Source of the DNA: Thermoplasmata archaeon
GTDB taxonomy: Archaea; Thermoplasmatota; Thermoplasmata; Thermoplasmatales; Thermoplasmataceae
NCBI GenBank assembly: GCA_021803655.1
Contig: JAJZLK010000051.1
Span: forward strand, 1 to 54,454
Reading direction: 5' to 3'
Length of the DNA: 54,454 nt
In this document: one piece after another, positions 25,672-34,276 of the stretch
Numbering within the stretch: position 1 is the first letter of the stretch
How the letters are laid out: every line of letters begins with the position of its first letter
Notes under the pieces: generated by a model
The model's database searches: none
What the model was told of the DNA's origin: nothing
The model's input: only the letters and a program-made list of their open reading frames with translations
Made by a program: the position numbers and the translations under genes

Positions 25672-26628
25672 ATGAAGCAAAACATCAGTTTAGTCGATCC
25701 AGAAGAGGAAGTTGTGAAAGCAATTCGCCACCTGTCAGATGAGGACGTGAAGATGGCATTGAGCGTACAGGCCACGCTGAGGCACTCTCTGTCGTCTAGC
25801 CTGAGAAACAGGGGCTTTCTTGAGATACCTCCAGTGATGGTCTCACCCCTTACCGATCCCCTCAACCATCCGGTCTCTGATCCAAGGATTAGCTGTTACG
25901 GAGGTGAAATGTGGCTTACGAAAAGCATGATTTTTCATAAGCAGATTGCGGTCCAGAAACTTGGCAGAATTTACATAATGTCTCCCAACATAAGGCTGGA
26001 AACCAGCGATAAGGCAGAAACCGGGAGACACCTGTATGAGTTCACCCAGGTGGACGTTGAAGCACTGGAATGGACGAGGGATCAGTCGATGGATCTCGCA
26101 GAGAACCTGATCATCGAGGCAGTACGTGCAGTCCGGGAGGAGAACAGGAAGGAGATGGAAGCATTCGGACGCGATATCTCAGATTTCAGGAAAGGCTTCA
26201 GGAGAATCTCGTATCTTGATGCCAGCAGAGAATATGGTGATGAATTTGAGAAGAGTCTCTCTGCAGATGCAAAGGAACCTGTGTGGTTAGTGGACATACC
26301 ACTTCAGGCACGTGAATTCTACGACAGGGAAAGGGAAGATACGCCGGGAATACTCATGGATATGGACCTGATTTGGCCGGAAGGCTTTCAGGAAGGGCTC
26401 TCCGGAGGCGAGCGGGAATACGATTACGGGAGAATCCTTGAAAGAATAGGCAAGAAGGGCCAGAACCCTGAGACATTCAAGTGGTTCCTGGCTGCAGCGA
26501 AACAGGGAATGAAAGGCTCCTCAGGGTTTGGAATTGGCGTTGAAAGATTCACCAGATACCTCTGCGGGTTGAAACATGCCGGTATGGCTACCGCATTTCC
26601 CAAGATTCCAGGGAGGATATCACTGTAG
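25672..26628 (+). CDS. Archaeal asparagine synthetase (AsnRS/AspRS-like)
   Basis: Makes asparagine from aspartate with ATP and ammonia. The 318-residue protein is a class II aminoacyl-tRNA synthetase catalytic core without an anticodon-binding domain, as in the AS-AR enzyme of Pyrococcus. Motif 2 lies in YIMSPNIRLETSDKAETGRH, followed by LYEFTQVDVE, and motif 3 is GFGIGVERFTRYLCGL; IPPVMVSPLTDPLNH near residue 50 is typical of the family. It starts at ATG 25672 behind AT-rich promoter sequence shared with a divergent Lrp/AsnC regulator. It could be mistaken for a fragment of AspRS, but the start and the missing OB-fold argue for the synthetase. Confidence 0.9.
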   Translation: MKQNISLVDPEEEVVKAIRHLSDEDVKMALSVQATLRHSLSSSLRNRGFLEIPPVMVSPLTDPLNHPVSDPRISCYGGEMWLTKSMIFHKQIAVQKLGRIYIMSPNIRLETSDKAETGRHLYEFTQVDVEALEWTRDQSMDLAENLIIEAVRAVREENRKEMEAFGRDISDFRKGFRRISYLDASREYGDEFEKSLSADAKEPVWLVDIPLQAREFYDREREDTPGILMDMDLIWPEGFQEGLSGGEREYDYGRILERIGKKGQNPETFKWFLAAAKQGMKGSSGFGIGVERFTRYLCGLKHAGMATAFPKIPGRISL

Positions 26629-26704
26629 AACCAGGGAGAAATGCCATTCCATTACTACGAGGCAGTGGAATCAGCGTTATTTGAACTACCTGAATAGCTG
26701 GACG

Positions 26705-27572
26705 ATGGATGCCACGGGGGTATCAATTAATACCGACTGGCACTTCCACACCGATATGGAACAGAACCGTTTCATAAAGGCCGTATATGAATCAGAACCC
26801 GGAAAGTTGAATTACATTCTGGGTGAAGGAAAAGGCGATCCACTGCTGATGATACATGGCCTCGGGAGCGATCTGCTGAACTATGTCTATCTGGCAAGAC
26901 TCCTTCCGGCGAAACTTGTGATCCCGGATCTGCTGGAATTCGGGATGAGCGATAAACCCGATGATTTCTCATACTCAATACTTGATCAGTCCCGCACATT
27001 ACTGGGACTCATGGACGAACTCGGGATCAACCACTTCAATGTCCTGGGGCATAGTGCAGGAGGAGCCATCGCTCTCGGGATAGCGTATCTTTCCCCAGAA
27101 AGAATTGGAAAGGTGATTACTGGAGAACCAAATCTTCTGCAGCTGCATCCGTCTCCTTCATCTATTTCGGGAAGGGCCGTTGGAATCTCCGAAAGTGAGT
27201 ACGTATCCGGGTTTGAAACAATCTTCCATGACCTTCTGTTTCCAGAAGGAAACAGCCTTTCCGACATGCATTATGCGGGCAGCCTGAGAATGTCCTCTCC
27301 ACGCGCTATGTACCGGACCTCTCTCGCACTCAGCAGTATGAGGGAATTTGACGCATGGAAAGAATTCACCATGAGATCATCTCTCGTGATGGTAGGGGAA
27401 CACAGTGTGGTCGCGGGAAACAGGTCAGTCACGATGGAGAGAGTCCTGTCATCGGGTGTTCTGCTTGAAGTAAATTGCACATTCAGGACATGATATGCTT
27501 CTGGACAATCCGAAAGGAACTGCTGAAGCACTCAGCAGGGTGATATCGAACTGCGATCCTAATGATAAGTGA
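26705..27572 (+). pseudogene. Alpha/beta hydrolase with one-base frameshift near its C-terminus
   Basis: A hydrolase of the alpha/beta fold (esterase or lipase-like): oxyanion region LLMIHGLGSD, nucleophile elbow VLGHSAGGAIALGIAYLSPE, and the acid region near LVMVGEHSVVAGN. The frame stops at 27493 with an unlikely tail (NCTFRT). Reading one frame over from about 27474 instead gives IAHSGHDMLLDNPKG and then ALSRVISNC to a TGA at 27572; this restores the family's catalytic His (GHD). The run GTAAATT would need one A fewer. So either the gene is freshly broken, or the base is a sequencing/assembly error. The start is unsure: ATG 26705 or 26756. Substrate unknown. Confidence 0.75.
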
Positions 27573-27574
27573 AC

Positions 27575-27656
27575 GCCGGGGGGGAGATTTGAACTCCCGA
27601 GCTACAAGAGCAATAGATCTCGAATCTATCGCCTTACCGGGCTAGGCTACCCCGGC
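27575..27656 (-). tRNA. tRNA-Ser (anticodon CGA)
   Basis: The minus strand folds as a class II tRNA: acceptor GCCGGGG with CCCCGGC, D arm GCC/GGC, anticodon stem ATAGA/TCTAT around loop TTCGAGA (anticodon CGA), long variable arm identical at its 3' side to the other tRNA-Ser here, and T arm GGGAG-TTCAAAT-CTCCC. It is 82 nt, intronless, CCA not encoded. It reads UCG codons. Confidence 0.96.
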
Positions 27657-27679
27657 CGATCGCCAGCCTTTGCGATATA

Positions 27680-28100
27680 CTAACTTATTCTTGAAATTTC
27701 CTTCATCATGCATCTATCCATTACGACAGTAAGCCCCTTCTTCTTCGCCAGGTCCGCAGCTTCCCTGTTTACAACCCCTTCCTGCAGCCAGAGAACCTTT
27801 GCTCCAATCTCAGCCGCCTCGCTGGCCACCGGCAGTACAGTTTCTGCCTTCCTGAATACGTCCACTATCTCTATACCCTCACTGCGCGGGATCGACTTGA
27901 GATCCGGGTACGACTTAATGCCGTTCCATTCCTGGAACATCGGGTTTACGGGATAAACGGTGAATCCATGGTTCACGAGGTAGGATGCAACCCTGTAACT
28001 GTCTCTCTCCGGCTTATCCGATATGCCGACTACCGCGACTTTCCTGTACTGCTTCAGAATCTCCCGGATTCTTCCCTCATCATATCCAGACGTTTTTCAT
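27680..28100 (-). CDS. CoA-binding domain protein, apparent frameshift near the start
   Basis: A small Rossmann-fold protein of the CoA_binding/YccU type (about 135 residues), which bind CoA or NAD-like ligands; the role is unknown. Recognisable blocks are KVAVVGISDKPERDSYRV, YLVNHGFTVYPVNPMFQEW, and LWLQEGVVNREAADLAKKKG. The continuous frame has a conventional start only at GTG 27976, which would delete the nucleotide-binding loop, and an in-frame TGA lies just before the loop's helix. An ATG at 28100 (complement) leads into the right frame if the AAAAA run at 28093-28097 had one A fewer. I therefore annotate the full span with a probable one-base insertion, natural or a sequencing error. 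Confidence 0.75.
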
Positions 28101-28176
28101 CACCATGATGAGATGTCGTCCATGTTGATAAACTGAATCCAGGCAACTCAGGATCAATGATCGGATTGTCCCTTAC

Positions 28177-28188
28177 TTTTTATATAAG
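28177..28188 (+). promoter_or_regulatory. TATA element for tfs-srp54
   Basis: TTTTTATATAAG lies about 25 bp before the ATG of tfs, the right place for a TATA box giving a very short or absent leader. Confidence 0.65.
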
Positions 28189-28210
28189 GCAATTGAATTA
28201 GCACAGCATA

Positions 28211-28522
28211 ATGTTTTGTGACAAATGCAGCTCCCTGATGTCGAGTTCGGGAGACTACTATGTTTGCTCATCTTGCGGAAACCGGAAAAACAAGTCAAAG
28301 ATGGAAGCCGGATCGGGAAGGATAGTTAATAGAGGTGTTGCAAAGCAGGTGGTCATAATCGATGAGGAAAAGAATGCCGAACCTCTCGACTCAGACGCGG
28401 TATGTCCTAAATGCAGGCATGTGGGTGCATACTTCCTTCTTAAGCAGACAAGATCAGCCGATGAGCCGGAAACAAAATTCTACACATGCGAATCCTGCTC
28501 CCACAGGTGGAGAGAATACTGA
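28211..28522 (+). CDS. tfs: Transcription factor S (TFS)
   Basis: The archaeal TFIIS-like cleavage factor that rescues backtracked RNA polymerase. The 103-residue protein has an N-terminal zinc ribbon (CDKCSS...CSSCGN) and a C-terminal one (CPKCRHVG...CESCSHRW), with the TRSADEPET loop carrying the Asp-Glu pair that reaches into the polymerase active site. This active DE pair separates it from inhibitory paralogs that lack it. It sits 11 bp before srp54 and probably shares its promoter. Confidence 0.95.
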   Translation: MFCDKCSSLMSSSGDYYVCSSCGNRKNKSKMEAGSGRIVNRGVAKQVVIIDEEKNAEPLDSDAVCPKCRHVGAYFLLKQTRSADEPETKFYTCESCSHRWREY

Positions 28523-28533
28523 AAGGTGATTGA

Positions 28534-29910
28534 ATGGTTCTTGACTCCTTTGCAACTTCCATAAGGGAAACATTACGAAGGATAGCGGGAAGCAGCCACA
28601 TTGATCCGGAAACCATCAAGGAGGTTTCTAAGGAGATACAGCGGATTCTACTGAAGGCTGATGTGAACGTAAAACTCACACTTGAACTTGCAAGAACCCT
28701 TGAAAAAAGGGCTTCAGAGGAAAAGCCACCGTCGGGAATGGTAGAGCAGGACTTCCTTGTTAGGATTATCTACGAGGAACTTCTGAAGATAATGGGCGAG
28801 GAGTCAAAGCTCGAAATAAAGCCTCAGACCATTATGCTGGTTGGGCTCTACGGTCAGGGTAAGACTACTTCGGCTGGGAAACTTTCAAAATTCTTCACAA
28901 AGAAAGGACTCAGTGTTGGGCTTATAGCCGCAGACGTCCACAGGGTAGCGGCGTATAACCAGCTTGAGCAGCTCTCAAAACAGCTCAATGTATCATTTTA
29001 CGGGAAAGAGAAAGAAAAAGATCCAGTAAAGGTTGTCCGCGAGGGTCTGAAAGAACTCTCCCAGATACAGGTGAAGATTGTCGATACCAGTGGCAGGGAC
29101 TCCCTGGATGATGAACTGATATCAGAAATCAAGGAACTGAGGAAAGCAGTCAATCCGGATGAGGTACTGTTTGTGCTTGATGCCACAATGGGACAGCAGG
29201 CTGGCAACCAGGCAAGAACACTGAATGACGCTGTTGGAATAACCGGAGTCATAATTTCCAAGATGGATGGAACCGGCAAGGGAGGAGGGGCCCTCAGTGC
29301 GGTGGCATCCATAAGGCAGCCTGTCTATTTTATCGGAACAGGTGAACACCTTGAGGACATGGAGATATTCAATCCGAAGAGGTTTCTCTCGAGACTGATG
29401 GGACTTGGTGATCTTGAGAGCCTGATGCAGTTCGCGGAAGAGAGCGATATATCTCCGGAAGAAGCAGAGAAGACCATGTCCAAGCTCATGAGCGGCAAAT
29501 TCAACCTCAAGGACATGTACGAGATATGGGAGAAATTTGCCCAGCCGGGACTTATGCGAAAGATCGTGGACTCACTCCCGATCAACAAGATGCCTGCGGG
29601 GGCAAAGATTGACGGCAGTGTGCTTGACAGCGCAGAAGAGAAACTCAAGGTTTACAGAACAATCATGGATTCAATGACCTTCACGGAACTGGAAGAGCCG
29701 GACGTAATAAACGCATCAAGGATATCAAGGATCGCCAGGGGATGCGGAAGAAACGAGGCAGACGTAAGGTCACTGCTCCGGGAATACAAAGCCATGAAGA
29801 AGAACATGAAGGCGATGCAGGGCAACCGCAACCTCAAGAAGATGCTGAAGGCCCAGTTCCGCGGAGGAGACTTCGGTCTTGAGAACGTTCTCGGAGAAGG
29901 GGGAAGCTAG
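28534..29910 (+). CDS. srp54: Signal recognition particle protein SRP54
   Basis: The SRP GTPase that binds signal sequences and SRP RNA. The 458-residue protein shows the N domain (residues 1-90), the G domain with G1 GLYGQGKTTSAGK, the AADVHRVAAYNQL element, G3 DTSGRDSLDD, G4 SKMDGTGKGGG and GTGEHLEDMEIFNP, and then the Met-rich M domain (GKFNLKDMYEIWEK, MKKNMKAMQGNRNLKKMLK), which contacts 7S RNA. Length and order are normal. Its receptor gene ftsY lies upstream at 22 kb. A hairpin follows the stop by about 100 bp. Confidence 0.97.
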   Translation: MVLDSFATSIRETLRRIAGSSHIDPETIKEVSKEIQRILLKADVNVKLTLELARTLEKRASEEKPPSGMVEQDFLVRIIYEELLKIMGEESKLEIKPQTIMLVGLYGQGKTTSAGKLSKFFTKKGLSVGLIAADVHRVAAYNQLEQLSKQLNVSFYGKEKEKDPVKVVREGLKELSQIQVKIVDTSGRDSLDDELISEIKELRKAVNPDEVLFVLDATMGQQAGNQARTLNDAVGITGVIISKMDGTGKGGGALSAVASIRQPVYFIGTGEHLEDMEIFNPKRFLSRLMGLGDLESLMQFAEESDISPEEAEKTMSKLMSGKFNLKDMYEIWEKFAQPGLMRKIVDSLPINKMPAGAKIDGSVLDSAEEKLKVYRTIMDSMTFTELEEPDVINASRISRIARGCGRNEADVRSLLREYKAMKKNMKAMQGNRNLKKMLKAQFRGGDFGLENVLGEGGS

Positions 29911-30008
29911 GGATCAAATCATCCTGTTCTGACACTTTTACTATTGGGAACAGGATTTTCACACAGGATCATTCTACCGCGGAACACAAGAAATCAAAAA
30001 TAATGGTA

Positions 30009-30033
30009 TGCCGCCAAGGGTTCTCAGGCGGCA
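30009..30033. terminator. Hairpin between srp54 and the convergent reductase gene
   Basis: TGCCGCC and GGCGGCA make a perfect 7-bp GC-rich stem with an 11-nt loop, located between two convergent stops. A transcript-end structure serving both strands is the likely role. Confidence 0.45.
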
Positions 30034-30058
30034 AAGACATGGTTGAATATCCCGCCGG

Positions 30059-31249
30059 CTAAAGCAGGTCTTCGAGCTCTTTTACCATTTCAGGATACTT
30101 ATTCTGTATCGCGTAGAGAATAGTCTCCACAGAGATATCGTTCATCTTCACTTCCGCGATCACGTCCACAAGGTTATCCATGGTCTGGTCTGACAGAGTA
30201 GCCAGTTTCTCCTTGGCGATCCAGTTCCTGAGGTGTTTCCTCTGGAATTTGTCCTTGACCATCTTCTCGTACTTCTGCATCATTTCCATGGTGTAGTTTT
30301 CAGTCTCTATTGCCTCGGTAGCCACACTGGCCGCCATCTTTCCGGACAAGTATGAGTTGGCAATACCTCCTCCAGTAATCGGATCGATGAGCCTAGCCGC
30401 GTCTCCCACAAGAAGAAGTCCGGGCAGAGTAAACTTCTCTTTCACTTTTGACACTGAAACTCCTCCGGTAATGAACTGGATAGTCTTACCTTTCGAATAT
30501 CCGGGGTGTTTCTTGATCCAGTTGTCGAGATAATTCCTGACTTCCCATCTGTCCTTCAGTGCAGTGATTGTTATACCTATCCCGACATTTGCCTCGTGTT
30601 CTCCCTTTGGAAATACCCACAGATATCCTGCAGGTGCGCATGATCCAAGGTAGAAGTCAGTGTAGTCAGGGTCACTGTCCACACCTATCATCCTGTATTC
30701 CACGCATGAAATAATGTCGTTCTTTGCGAGAATTATTGATTTAAGTCCAGCCCATCTTCCAAACTCGCTTTCAAATCCATCTGCGGCAATCACCATCTTG
30801 GCTCTGACTTCCTCAATGGTGCCGTTGTGCCTTACATTGGCCCCCACAATTCTGTCTCCTTCCTTTATTACGCTCATGGCAGGAGATTTGACCCAGATAT
30901 CTGCGCCCGCGCTTGCAGCAATTGCGGCCATTTCCTTGTCAAATTTGTCCCTTTCTACAACGAATCCAACCTCGTTTCCCGCCTTTTCAGCAGTCAGCGT
31001 GATGGCTTTCTTCTCGGACGGACCATATATTCTTGCACCCTTAACCTCATCAGAAATCCAGTGAGAGTTGGGTTTTATCTCCCCCTCTTTCATCCATTCT
31101 TTGGAAAGTCCCTCTCCGCATCTGACAGGAGAACCTATGTCCGGTCTCTTCTCAATAACAAGCGTCTTCAGGCCTGCGCGGGCTGCGAATCTTCCCGCAG
31201 AACTTCCACCGGGACCTGCGCCGATTACAAGAACATCATAGTTTTGCAT
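30059..31249 (-). CDS. Geranylgeranyl reductase (archaeal lipid type)
   Basis: Reduces the isoprenoid chains of digeranylgeranyl phospholipids to the saturated archaeal form. Signatures are VLVIGAGPGGSSAGRFAARAG, the PVRCGEGLSKEW segment with the family's conserved Cys, VIAADGFESEFGRWAG, and the FAD-binding LLVGDAARLIDPITGGGIANS. The sequence closely fits the GGR characterised from Thermoplasma acidophilum. The start is ATG 31249 (MQNYDVLVIGAG); the 15 extra upstream codons are Gln-rich and overlap the ferredoxin gene. It overlaps the ferredoxin stop by 14 bp, and in Methanosarcina a similar adjacent ferredoxin is the electron donor, so the pair very likely works together. Confidence 0.93.
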   Translation of the reverse strand: MQNYDVLVIGAGPGGSSAGRFAARAGLKTLVIEKRPDIGSPVRCGEGLSKEWMKEGEIKPNSHWISDEVKGARIYGPSEKKAITLTAEKAGNEVGFVVERDKFDKEMAAIAASAGADIWVKSPAMSVIKEGDRIVGANVRHNGTIEEVRAKMVIAADGFESEFGRWAGLKSIILAKNDIISCVEYRMIGVDSDPDYTDFYLGSCAPAGYLWVFPKGEHEANVGIGITITALKDRWEVRNYLDNWIKKHPGYSKGKTIQFITGGVSVSKVKEKFTLPGLLLVGDAARLIDPITGGGIANSYLSGKMAASVATEAIETENYTMEMMQKYEKMVKDKFQRKHLRNWIAKEKLATLSDQTMDNLVDVIAEVKMNDISVETILYAIQNKYPEMVKELEDLL

Positions 31250-31448
31250 GGAACCACTCTGCTGTGATTGCTGCTGTGGGGCATCCCACGACACAGAAAC
31301 TGCACTTTATGCACTTTTCTTCATGGATCTCTATTACGGTATCATCCATGAAAATCGCGTCAGTGGGGCACATTCCTACGCATGCTCCACAGTAGTTGCA
31401 AAGACTTCTATCTACATCCATTTCGCTCTTAACTTTAACTTCTACCAT
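31236..31448 (-). CDS. Ferredoxin, 2[4Fe-4S]
   Basis: A 70-residue ferredoxin with two four-cysteine motifs, CNYCGACVGMCPTDAI and CIKCSFCVVGCPTAAI, each of the C-x2-C-x2-C-x3-C-P type that holds a cubane cluster. A short N-terminal strand (VEVKVKSEMDVD) precedes them. The gene overlaps the start of the geranylgeranyl reductase and is cotranscribed with it, which makes it the probable electron donor to that reductase in the cytoplasm. Confidence 0.94.
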   Translation of the reverse strand: MVEVKVKSEMDVDRSLCNYCGACVGMCPTDAIFMDDTVIEIHEEKCIKCSFCVVGCPTAAITAEWFHAKL

Positions 31449-31559
31449 GATTCCACTTCCTTGCCGCCCGAAAGTTCCTGGGTATATTAAGACTGGTCAA
31501 GGTGAAGCTAAAAATGGCTATTGGTATATTTTGTTTTTGTTTTTAAAACTGGCACGGCG

Positions 31560-32225
31560 CTATTCTCTGTTTCTTTTCTTAACATTAGATGCGAAATACT
31601 CGCAATAACTGCTTATCCGGCAGCTACCGCACAGAGGCTTCACAGGTTTGCATACATGTTTGCCGAATTCAACAAGAGTTGGGTTGAACCCTATCCAGAT
31701 ATCTTCCGGCACTATCTTCCTCAGCCTTTCCTCGGTCTTCTCCGGATCATTGTATGGGGATAACCCGATTCTTCGGGATATGCGCTGCACATGTGTATCG
31801 ACTGCGATGGCGGGGACTCCCAGGGAATCAGACAGGACGACATTGGCCGTCTTCCTTCCAACTCCTGGTATTGTCATCAGGAGATCAATCGATGCAGGGA
31901 CCTTTCCTCCGAAGTCGTTGACCACAATTCTCGCAGCCTCAATAACTCGTGATGCCTTGACGGAACTGAATCCTACTCGTGAAATAAGGGATCGCACTTC
32001 TTCATAATCAGCATCGGAAAGATTCTGTGCGTTTCCGTACTTCTCATAGAGTTTTCTGGAAGCCGAATCCGTGACTTCATCTCTGGTTCTATGGGAAAGG
32101 ATTGTGGTGATGAGTACCCAGAAAGGATCAGAGAATTCAAAGTGGTGCGGTGGGGATTGGGAGGCGATCTTCTCATACAGGTCCGGAATTATCTTTCTCG
32201 CTGTTTCCAGTCTCATGTTCAGCAA
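31560..32225 (-). CDS. nth: Endonuclease III
   Basis: A bifunctional DNA glycosylase/AP lyase that removes oxidised pyrimidines. The 221-residue protein has the helix-hairpin-helix with catalytic Lys125 (MTIPGVGRKTANVVL) and Asp143 (VDTHVQRISRRIG), and the C-terminal iron-sulfur loop with Cys192, 199, 202 and 208 in C-x6-C-x2-C-x5-C spacing. It overlaps the end of sfsA by 7 bp, with MLNMRLE as its start; the second Met (32216) is also possible. It forms an operon with kbl and sfsA. Confidence 0.95.
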   Translation of the reverse strand: MLNMRLETARKIIPDLYEKIASQSPPHHFEFSDPFWVLITTILSHRTRDEVTDSASRKLYEKYGNAQNLSDADYEEVRSLISRVGFSSVKASRVIEAARIVVNDFGGKVPASIDLLMTIPGVGRKTANVVLSDSLGVPAIAVDTHVQRISRRIGLSPYNDPEKTEERLRKIVPEDIWIGFNPTLVEFGKHVCKPVKPLCGSCRISSYCEYFASNVKKRNRE

Positions 32226-32923
32226 CCCTCCGGTTCATGGATCATGGATGGAATCTCCCCTGAATAATGAATCGAGTTCCCGTCAAACTCGAATTTGAGA
32301 ACCCTGATCTCAACTCCAGACTTCTTTGCCAGATAAAGTTCCCTTGCAAACTCAGGATCGGTACCTGTGTTCGGGGAGAACGACAATGCGTCAGGCGAGA
32401 ATACAAGGATCAGTGACATGGATTTGTTACCGCTCTCCACGTGATCCCTGAGTGTCCTCATGTGCTCCGAAGCCCTCACGGAGGGGGCATCAGGGAACAA
32501 TGCAACTCCATCTTCACACAGTGTGCTTCCCTTCACCTCGATCAGGTACCTGCCGCAGGCAAAATCTATCCTTTTCTTTCCGACGCTGAATTCCGGTATG
32601 CAATCTGATGGAAGGAAGGTGGAGACGATTCTGTTGTGGAACCTTGAATCGGTGAGTATCCACATACCATCACGCTTCGCTGCAGTTATGGAACGGCTGG
32701 TTTTCACGCCATTGCTTCTCCTTACGAGGACCTCGTTTCCTGCATATATGAGTTCCTTCAGTCTTCCAGGATCGTGAAGATGGCAGAGCACTTCTCTTCC
32801 ACTGGCATTCACGCTCACCACGAAGCGGTTTATCCGGTCTATAACCACTCCCGGACTTGAAGCACTGTCAATAGTGAATACCGTGGTGCCCGCTTCAGGA
32901 AGTTTCAGAATGTCGCCATTCAT
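32219..32923 (-). CDS. sfsA: SfsA-family protein
   Basis: A homolog of the Escherichia coli sugar fermentation stimulation protein, which is reported to bind DNA and has an OB-like domain followed by a fold related to PD-(D/E)XK nucleases. The nuclease-like core is visible as KRIDFACGRYLIEVKGSTL, with Asp and Glu-x-Lys in the expected order, and HLHDPGRLKELIYAGNEV is typical of the N-terminal domain. The 234-residue length is normal. It overlaps kbl by 4 bp and nth by 7 bp. Coupling with a DNA repair glycosylase suggests a nucleic-acid role here, an inference from context. Confidence 0.92.
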   Translation of the reverse strand: MNGDILKLPEAGTTVFTIDSASSPGVVIDRINRFVVSVNASGREVLCHLHDPGRLKELIYAGNEVLVRRSNGVKTSRSITAAKRDGMWILTDSRFHNRIVSTFLPSDCIPEFSVGKKRIDFACGRYLIEVKGSTLCEDGVALFPDAPSVRASEHMRTLRDHVESGNKSMSLILVFSPDALSFSPNTGTDPEFARELYLAKKSGVEIRVLKFEFDGNSIHYSGEIPSMIHEPEGC

Positions 32924-34107
32924 GCCAGTATTCCGAGCTTCTTACCCTGTTTTGTGAAAGATTCTATGGCATAGTCAATGTCTTCAACGGAATGCACGGC
33001 GGAAGGCATGAGCCTGATTCTTGCAGTACCCTTGGCCACGGTTGGAAAGACAATGGGCGACGCGAACACATTACTCTCCGCATACAGAGACTGGCTCAGT
33101 TCGAGTACCTTTCTCTCGTCACCGACCATGACCGGGGTAATCGGCGTCTTGCTTCTTCCCAGGTCATATCCTGCAGAAGAAAGTCCTTCCTTGAGTCTCT
33201 TTGAGTTGTCCCAGAGTTTCCTCAGCAATGAATCATCCCTGCGCATTATCTCAAGGGACTTCACGATGGCTGCAGTATCTCCGGGGTTCAGTGCACTGCT
33301 GAAGAGAAAAGGTCTCGCCCTCTGCTTCATGAGAGCGATCAAATCAGAATCTGACGCAACGAACCCGCCCATTCCGCCAAGTGCCTTGGAAAACGTTCCC
33401 ATTTCAATGTCAACTTTTCCGGCAAGCTTGAAATGATCAACTATGCCTCTGCCGTGGTCTCCCAGAACGCCTTCGCCATGAGCATCATCCACATAGACCA
33501 TTGCATTGAATTCCTCTCCCAGTTTCGTTATTTCGGGAAGCGGGGCAATATCCCCGTCCATGCTGAAAACTCCGTCGGTAACGATGAGCGCCTTTCTTCC
33601 CTCTTTCCTGTGTTCCATGAGCTGTTTTCTCAGGTCTTCCATGTCAAGATGTTTGTAAACGATCCTCTTGGCAGAACTCAGCCTTACGCCATCAATAATG
33701 CTTGCATGGTTAAGTTCCTCGCTTAAAACTACATCTTCCTTTCCTACGAGTACAGGGATTGAACCAAGATTGGCGAGCAACCCTCCCTGATATACCAGTG
33801 AGGACTCGAAATGCTTGAACGAGGCAAGTTCCCGTTCCAGTCTTTCATGAATTGAATTTGTTCCTGCAATGGACCTGACTGCACCAGCTCCCATACCGAA
33901 CTCTTCAATCGCCTCTGACGCCGCTTTCCTCACTTCGGGGTGATTCGCAAGCCCAAGATAGTTGTTGGAACACATGTTGAGCAGTTTCTTTCCGCCGATG
34001 GAAACCCACGCACCCTGATGAGTTTCCAGGGTTCTTATCGGTACCAGTCTTCCGGCTCTTACTAGTTCTTCAAGTTCGGCCTTTGCCCATGCAGTTCTGG
34101 AGTTCAT
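32920..34107 (-). CDS. kbl: Glycine C-acetyltransferase / AONS-type PLP enzyme
   Basis: An alpha-oxoamine synthase using PLP. The sequence fits 2-amino-3-ketobutyrate CoA ligase best, which splits aminoketobutyrate with CoA into glycine and acetyl-CoA, but BioF is close. Motifs: NMCSNNYLGLANHPEV, FGMGAGAVRSIAGT, NHASIIDGVRLS, VTDGVFSMDGDIAPL, VDDAHGEGVLGDHGRG and the PLP-binding Lys241 in GTFSKALGGMGG. No biotin gene is seen nearby, while a threonine dehydrogenase, the enzyme that makes the KBL substrate, lies at 44 kb, which favours the threonine-degradation role. It is the first gene of the kbl-sfsA-nth operon. Confidence 0.85.
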   Translation of the reverse strand: MNSRTAWAKAELEELVRAGRLVPIRTLETHQGAWVSIGGKKLLNMCSNNYLGLANHPEVRKAASEAIEEFGMGAGAVRSIAGTNSIHERLERELASFKHFESSLVYQGGLLANLGSIPVLVGKEDVVLSEELNHASIIDGVRLSSAKRIVYKHLDMEDLRKQLMEHRKEGRKALIVTDGVFSMDGDIAPLPEITKLGEEFNAMVYVDDAHGEGVLGDHGRGIVDHFKLAGKVDIEMGTFSKALGGMGGFVASDSDLIALMKQRARPFLFSSALNPGDTAAIVKSLEIMRRDDSLLRKLWDNSKRLKEGLSSAGYDLGRSKTPITPVMVGDERKVLELSQSLYAESNVFASPIVFPTVAKGTARIRLMPSAVHSVEDIDYAIESFTKQGKKLGILA

Positions 34108-34230
34108 GCACTTTAATTTGCAGGTGGTTTAAACTTCTTTGCGTTTCTTCGTGTATGGGTTATCGCGTTGAGACATGCCCAGTTGTCAGTCATAAAATAT
34201 ATTTTAAGTTCTTGACATGAATACGGAATA

Positions 34231-34247
34231 CTTTACTTATAGTAAAG
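34231..34247. promoter_or_regulatory. Inverted-repeat operator candidate for toxin-antitoxin operon
   Basis: CTTTACT-TAT-AGTAAAG is a perfect 7-bp inverted repeat with a 3-bp centre, 30-46 bp before the antitoxin ATG and overlapping the likely TATA box. AbrB-type antitoxins usually repress their own operon through such sites. Confidence 0.6.
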
Positions 34248-34276
34248 ATTAATACAAGGACACGATACCATCTAGT

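Noticed and set aside
27680-27976. A shorter CoA-binding gene starting at GTG 27976
   Set aside because: It would lack the nucleotide-binding loop that is encoded just upstream in the same frame.
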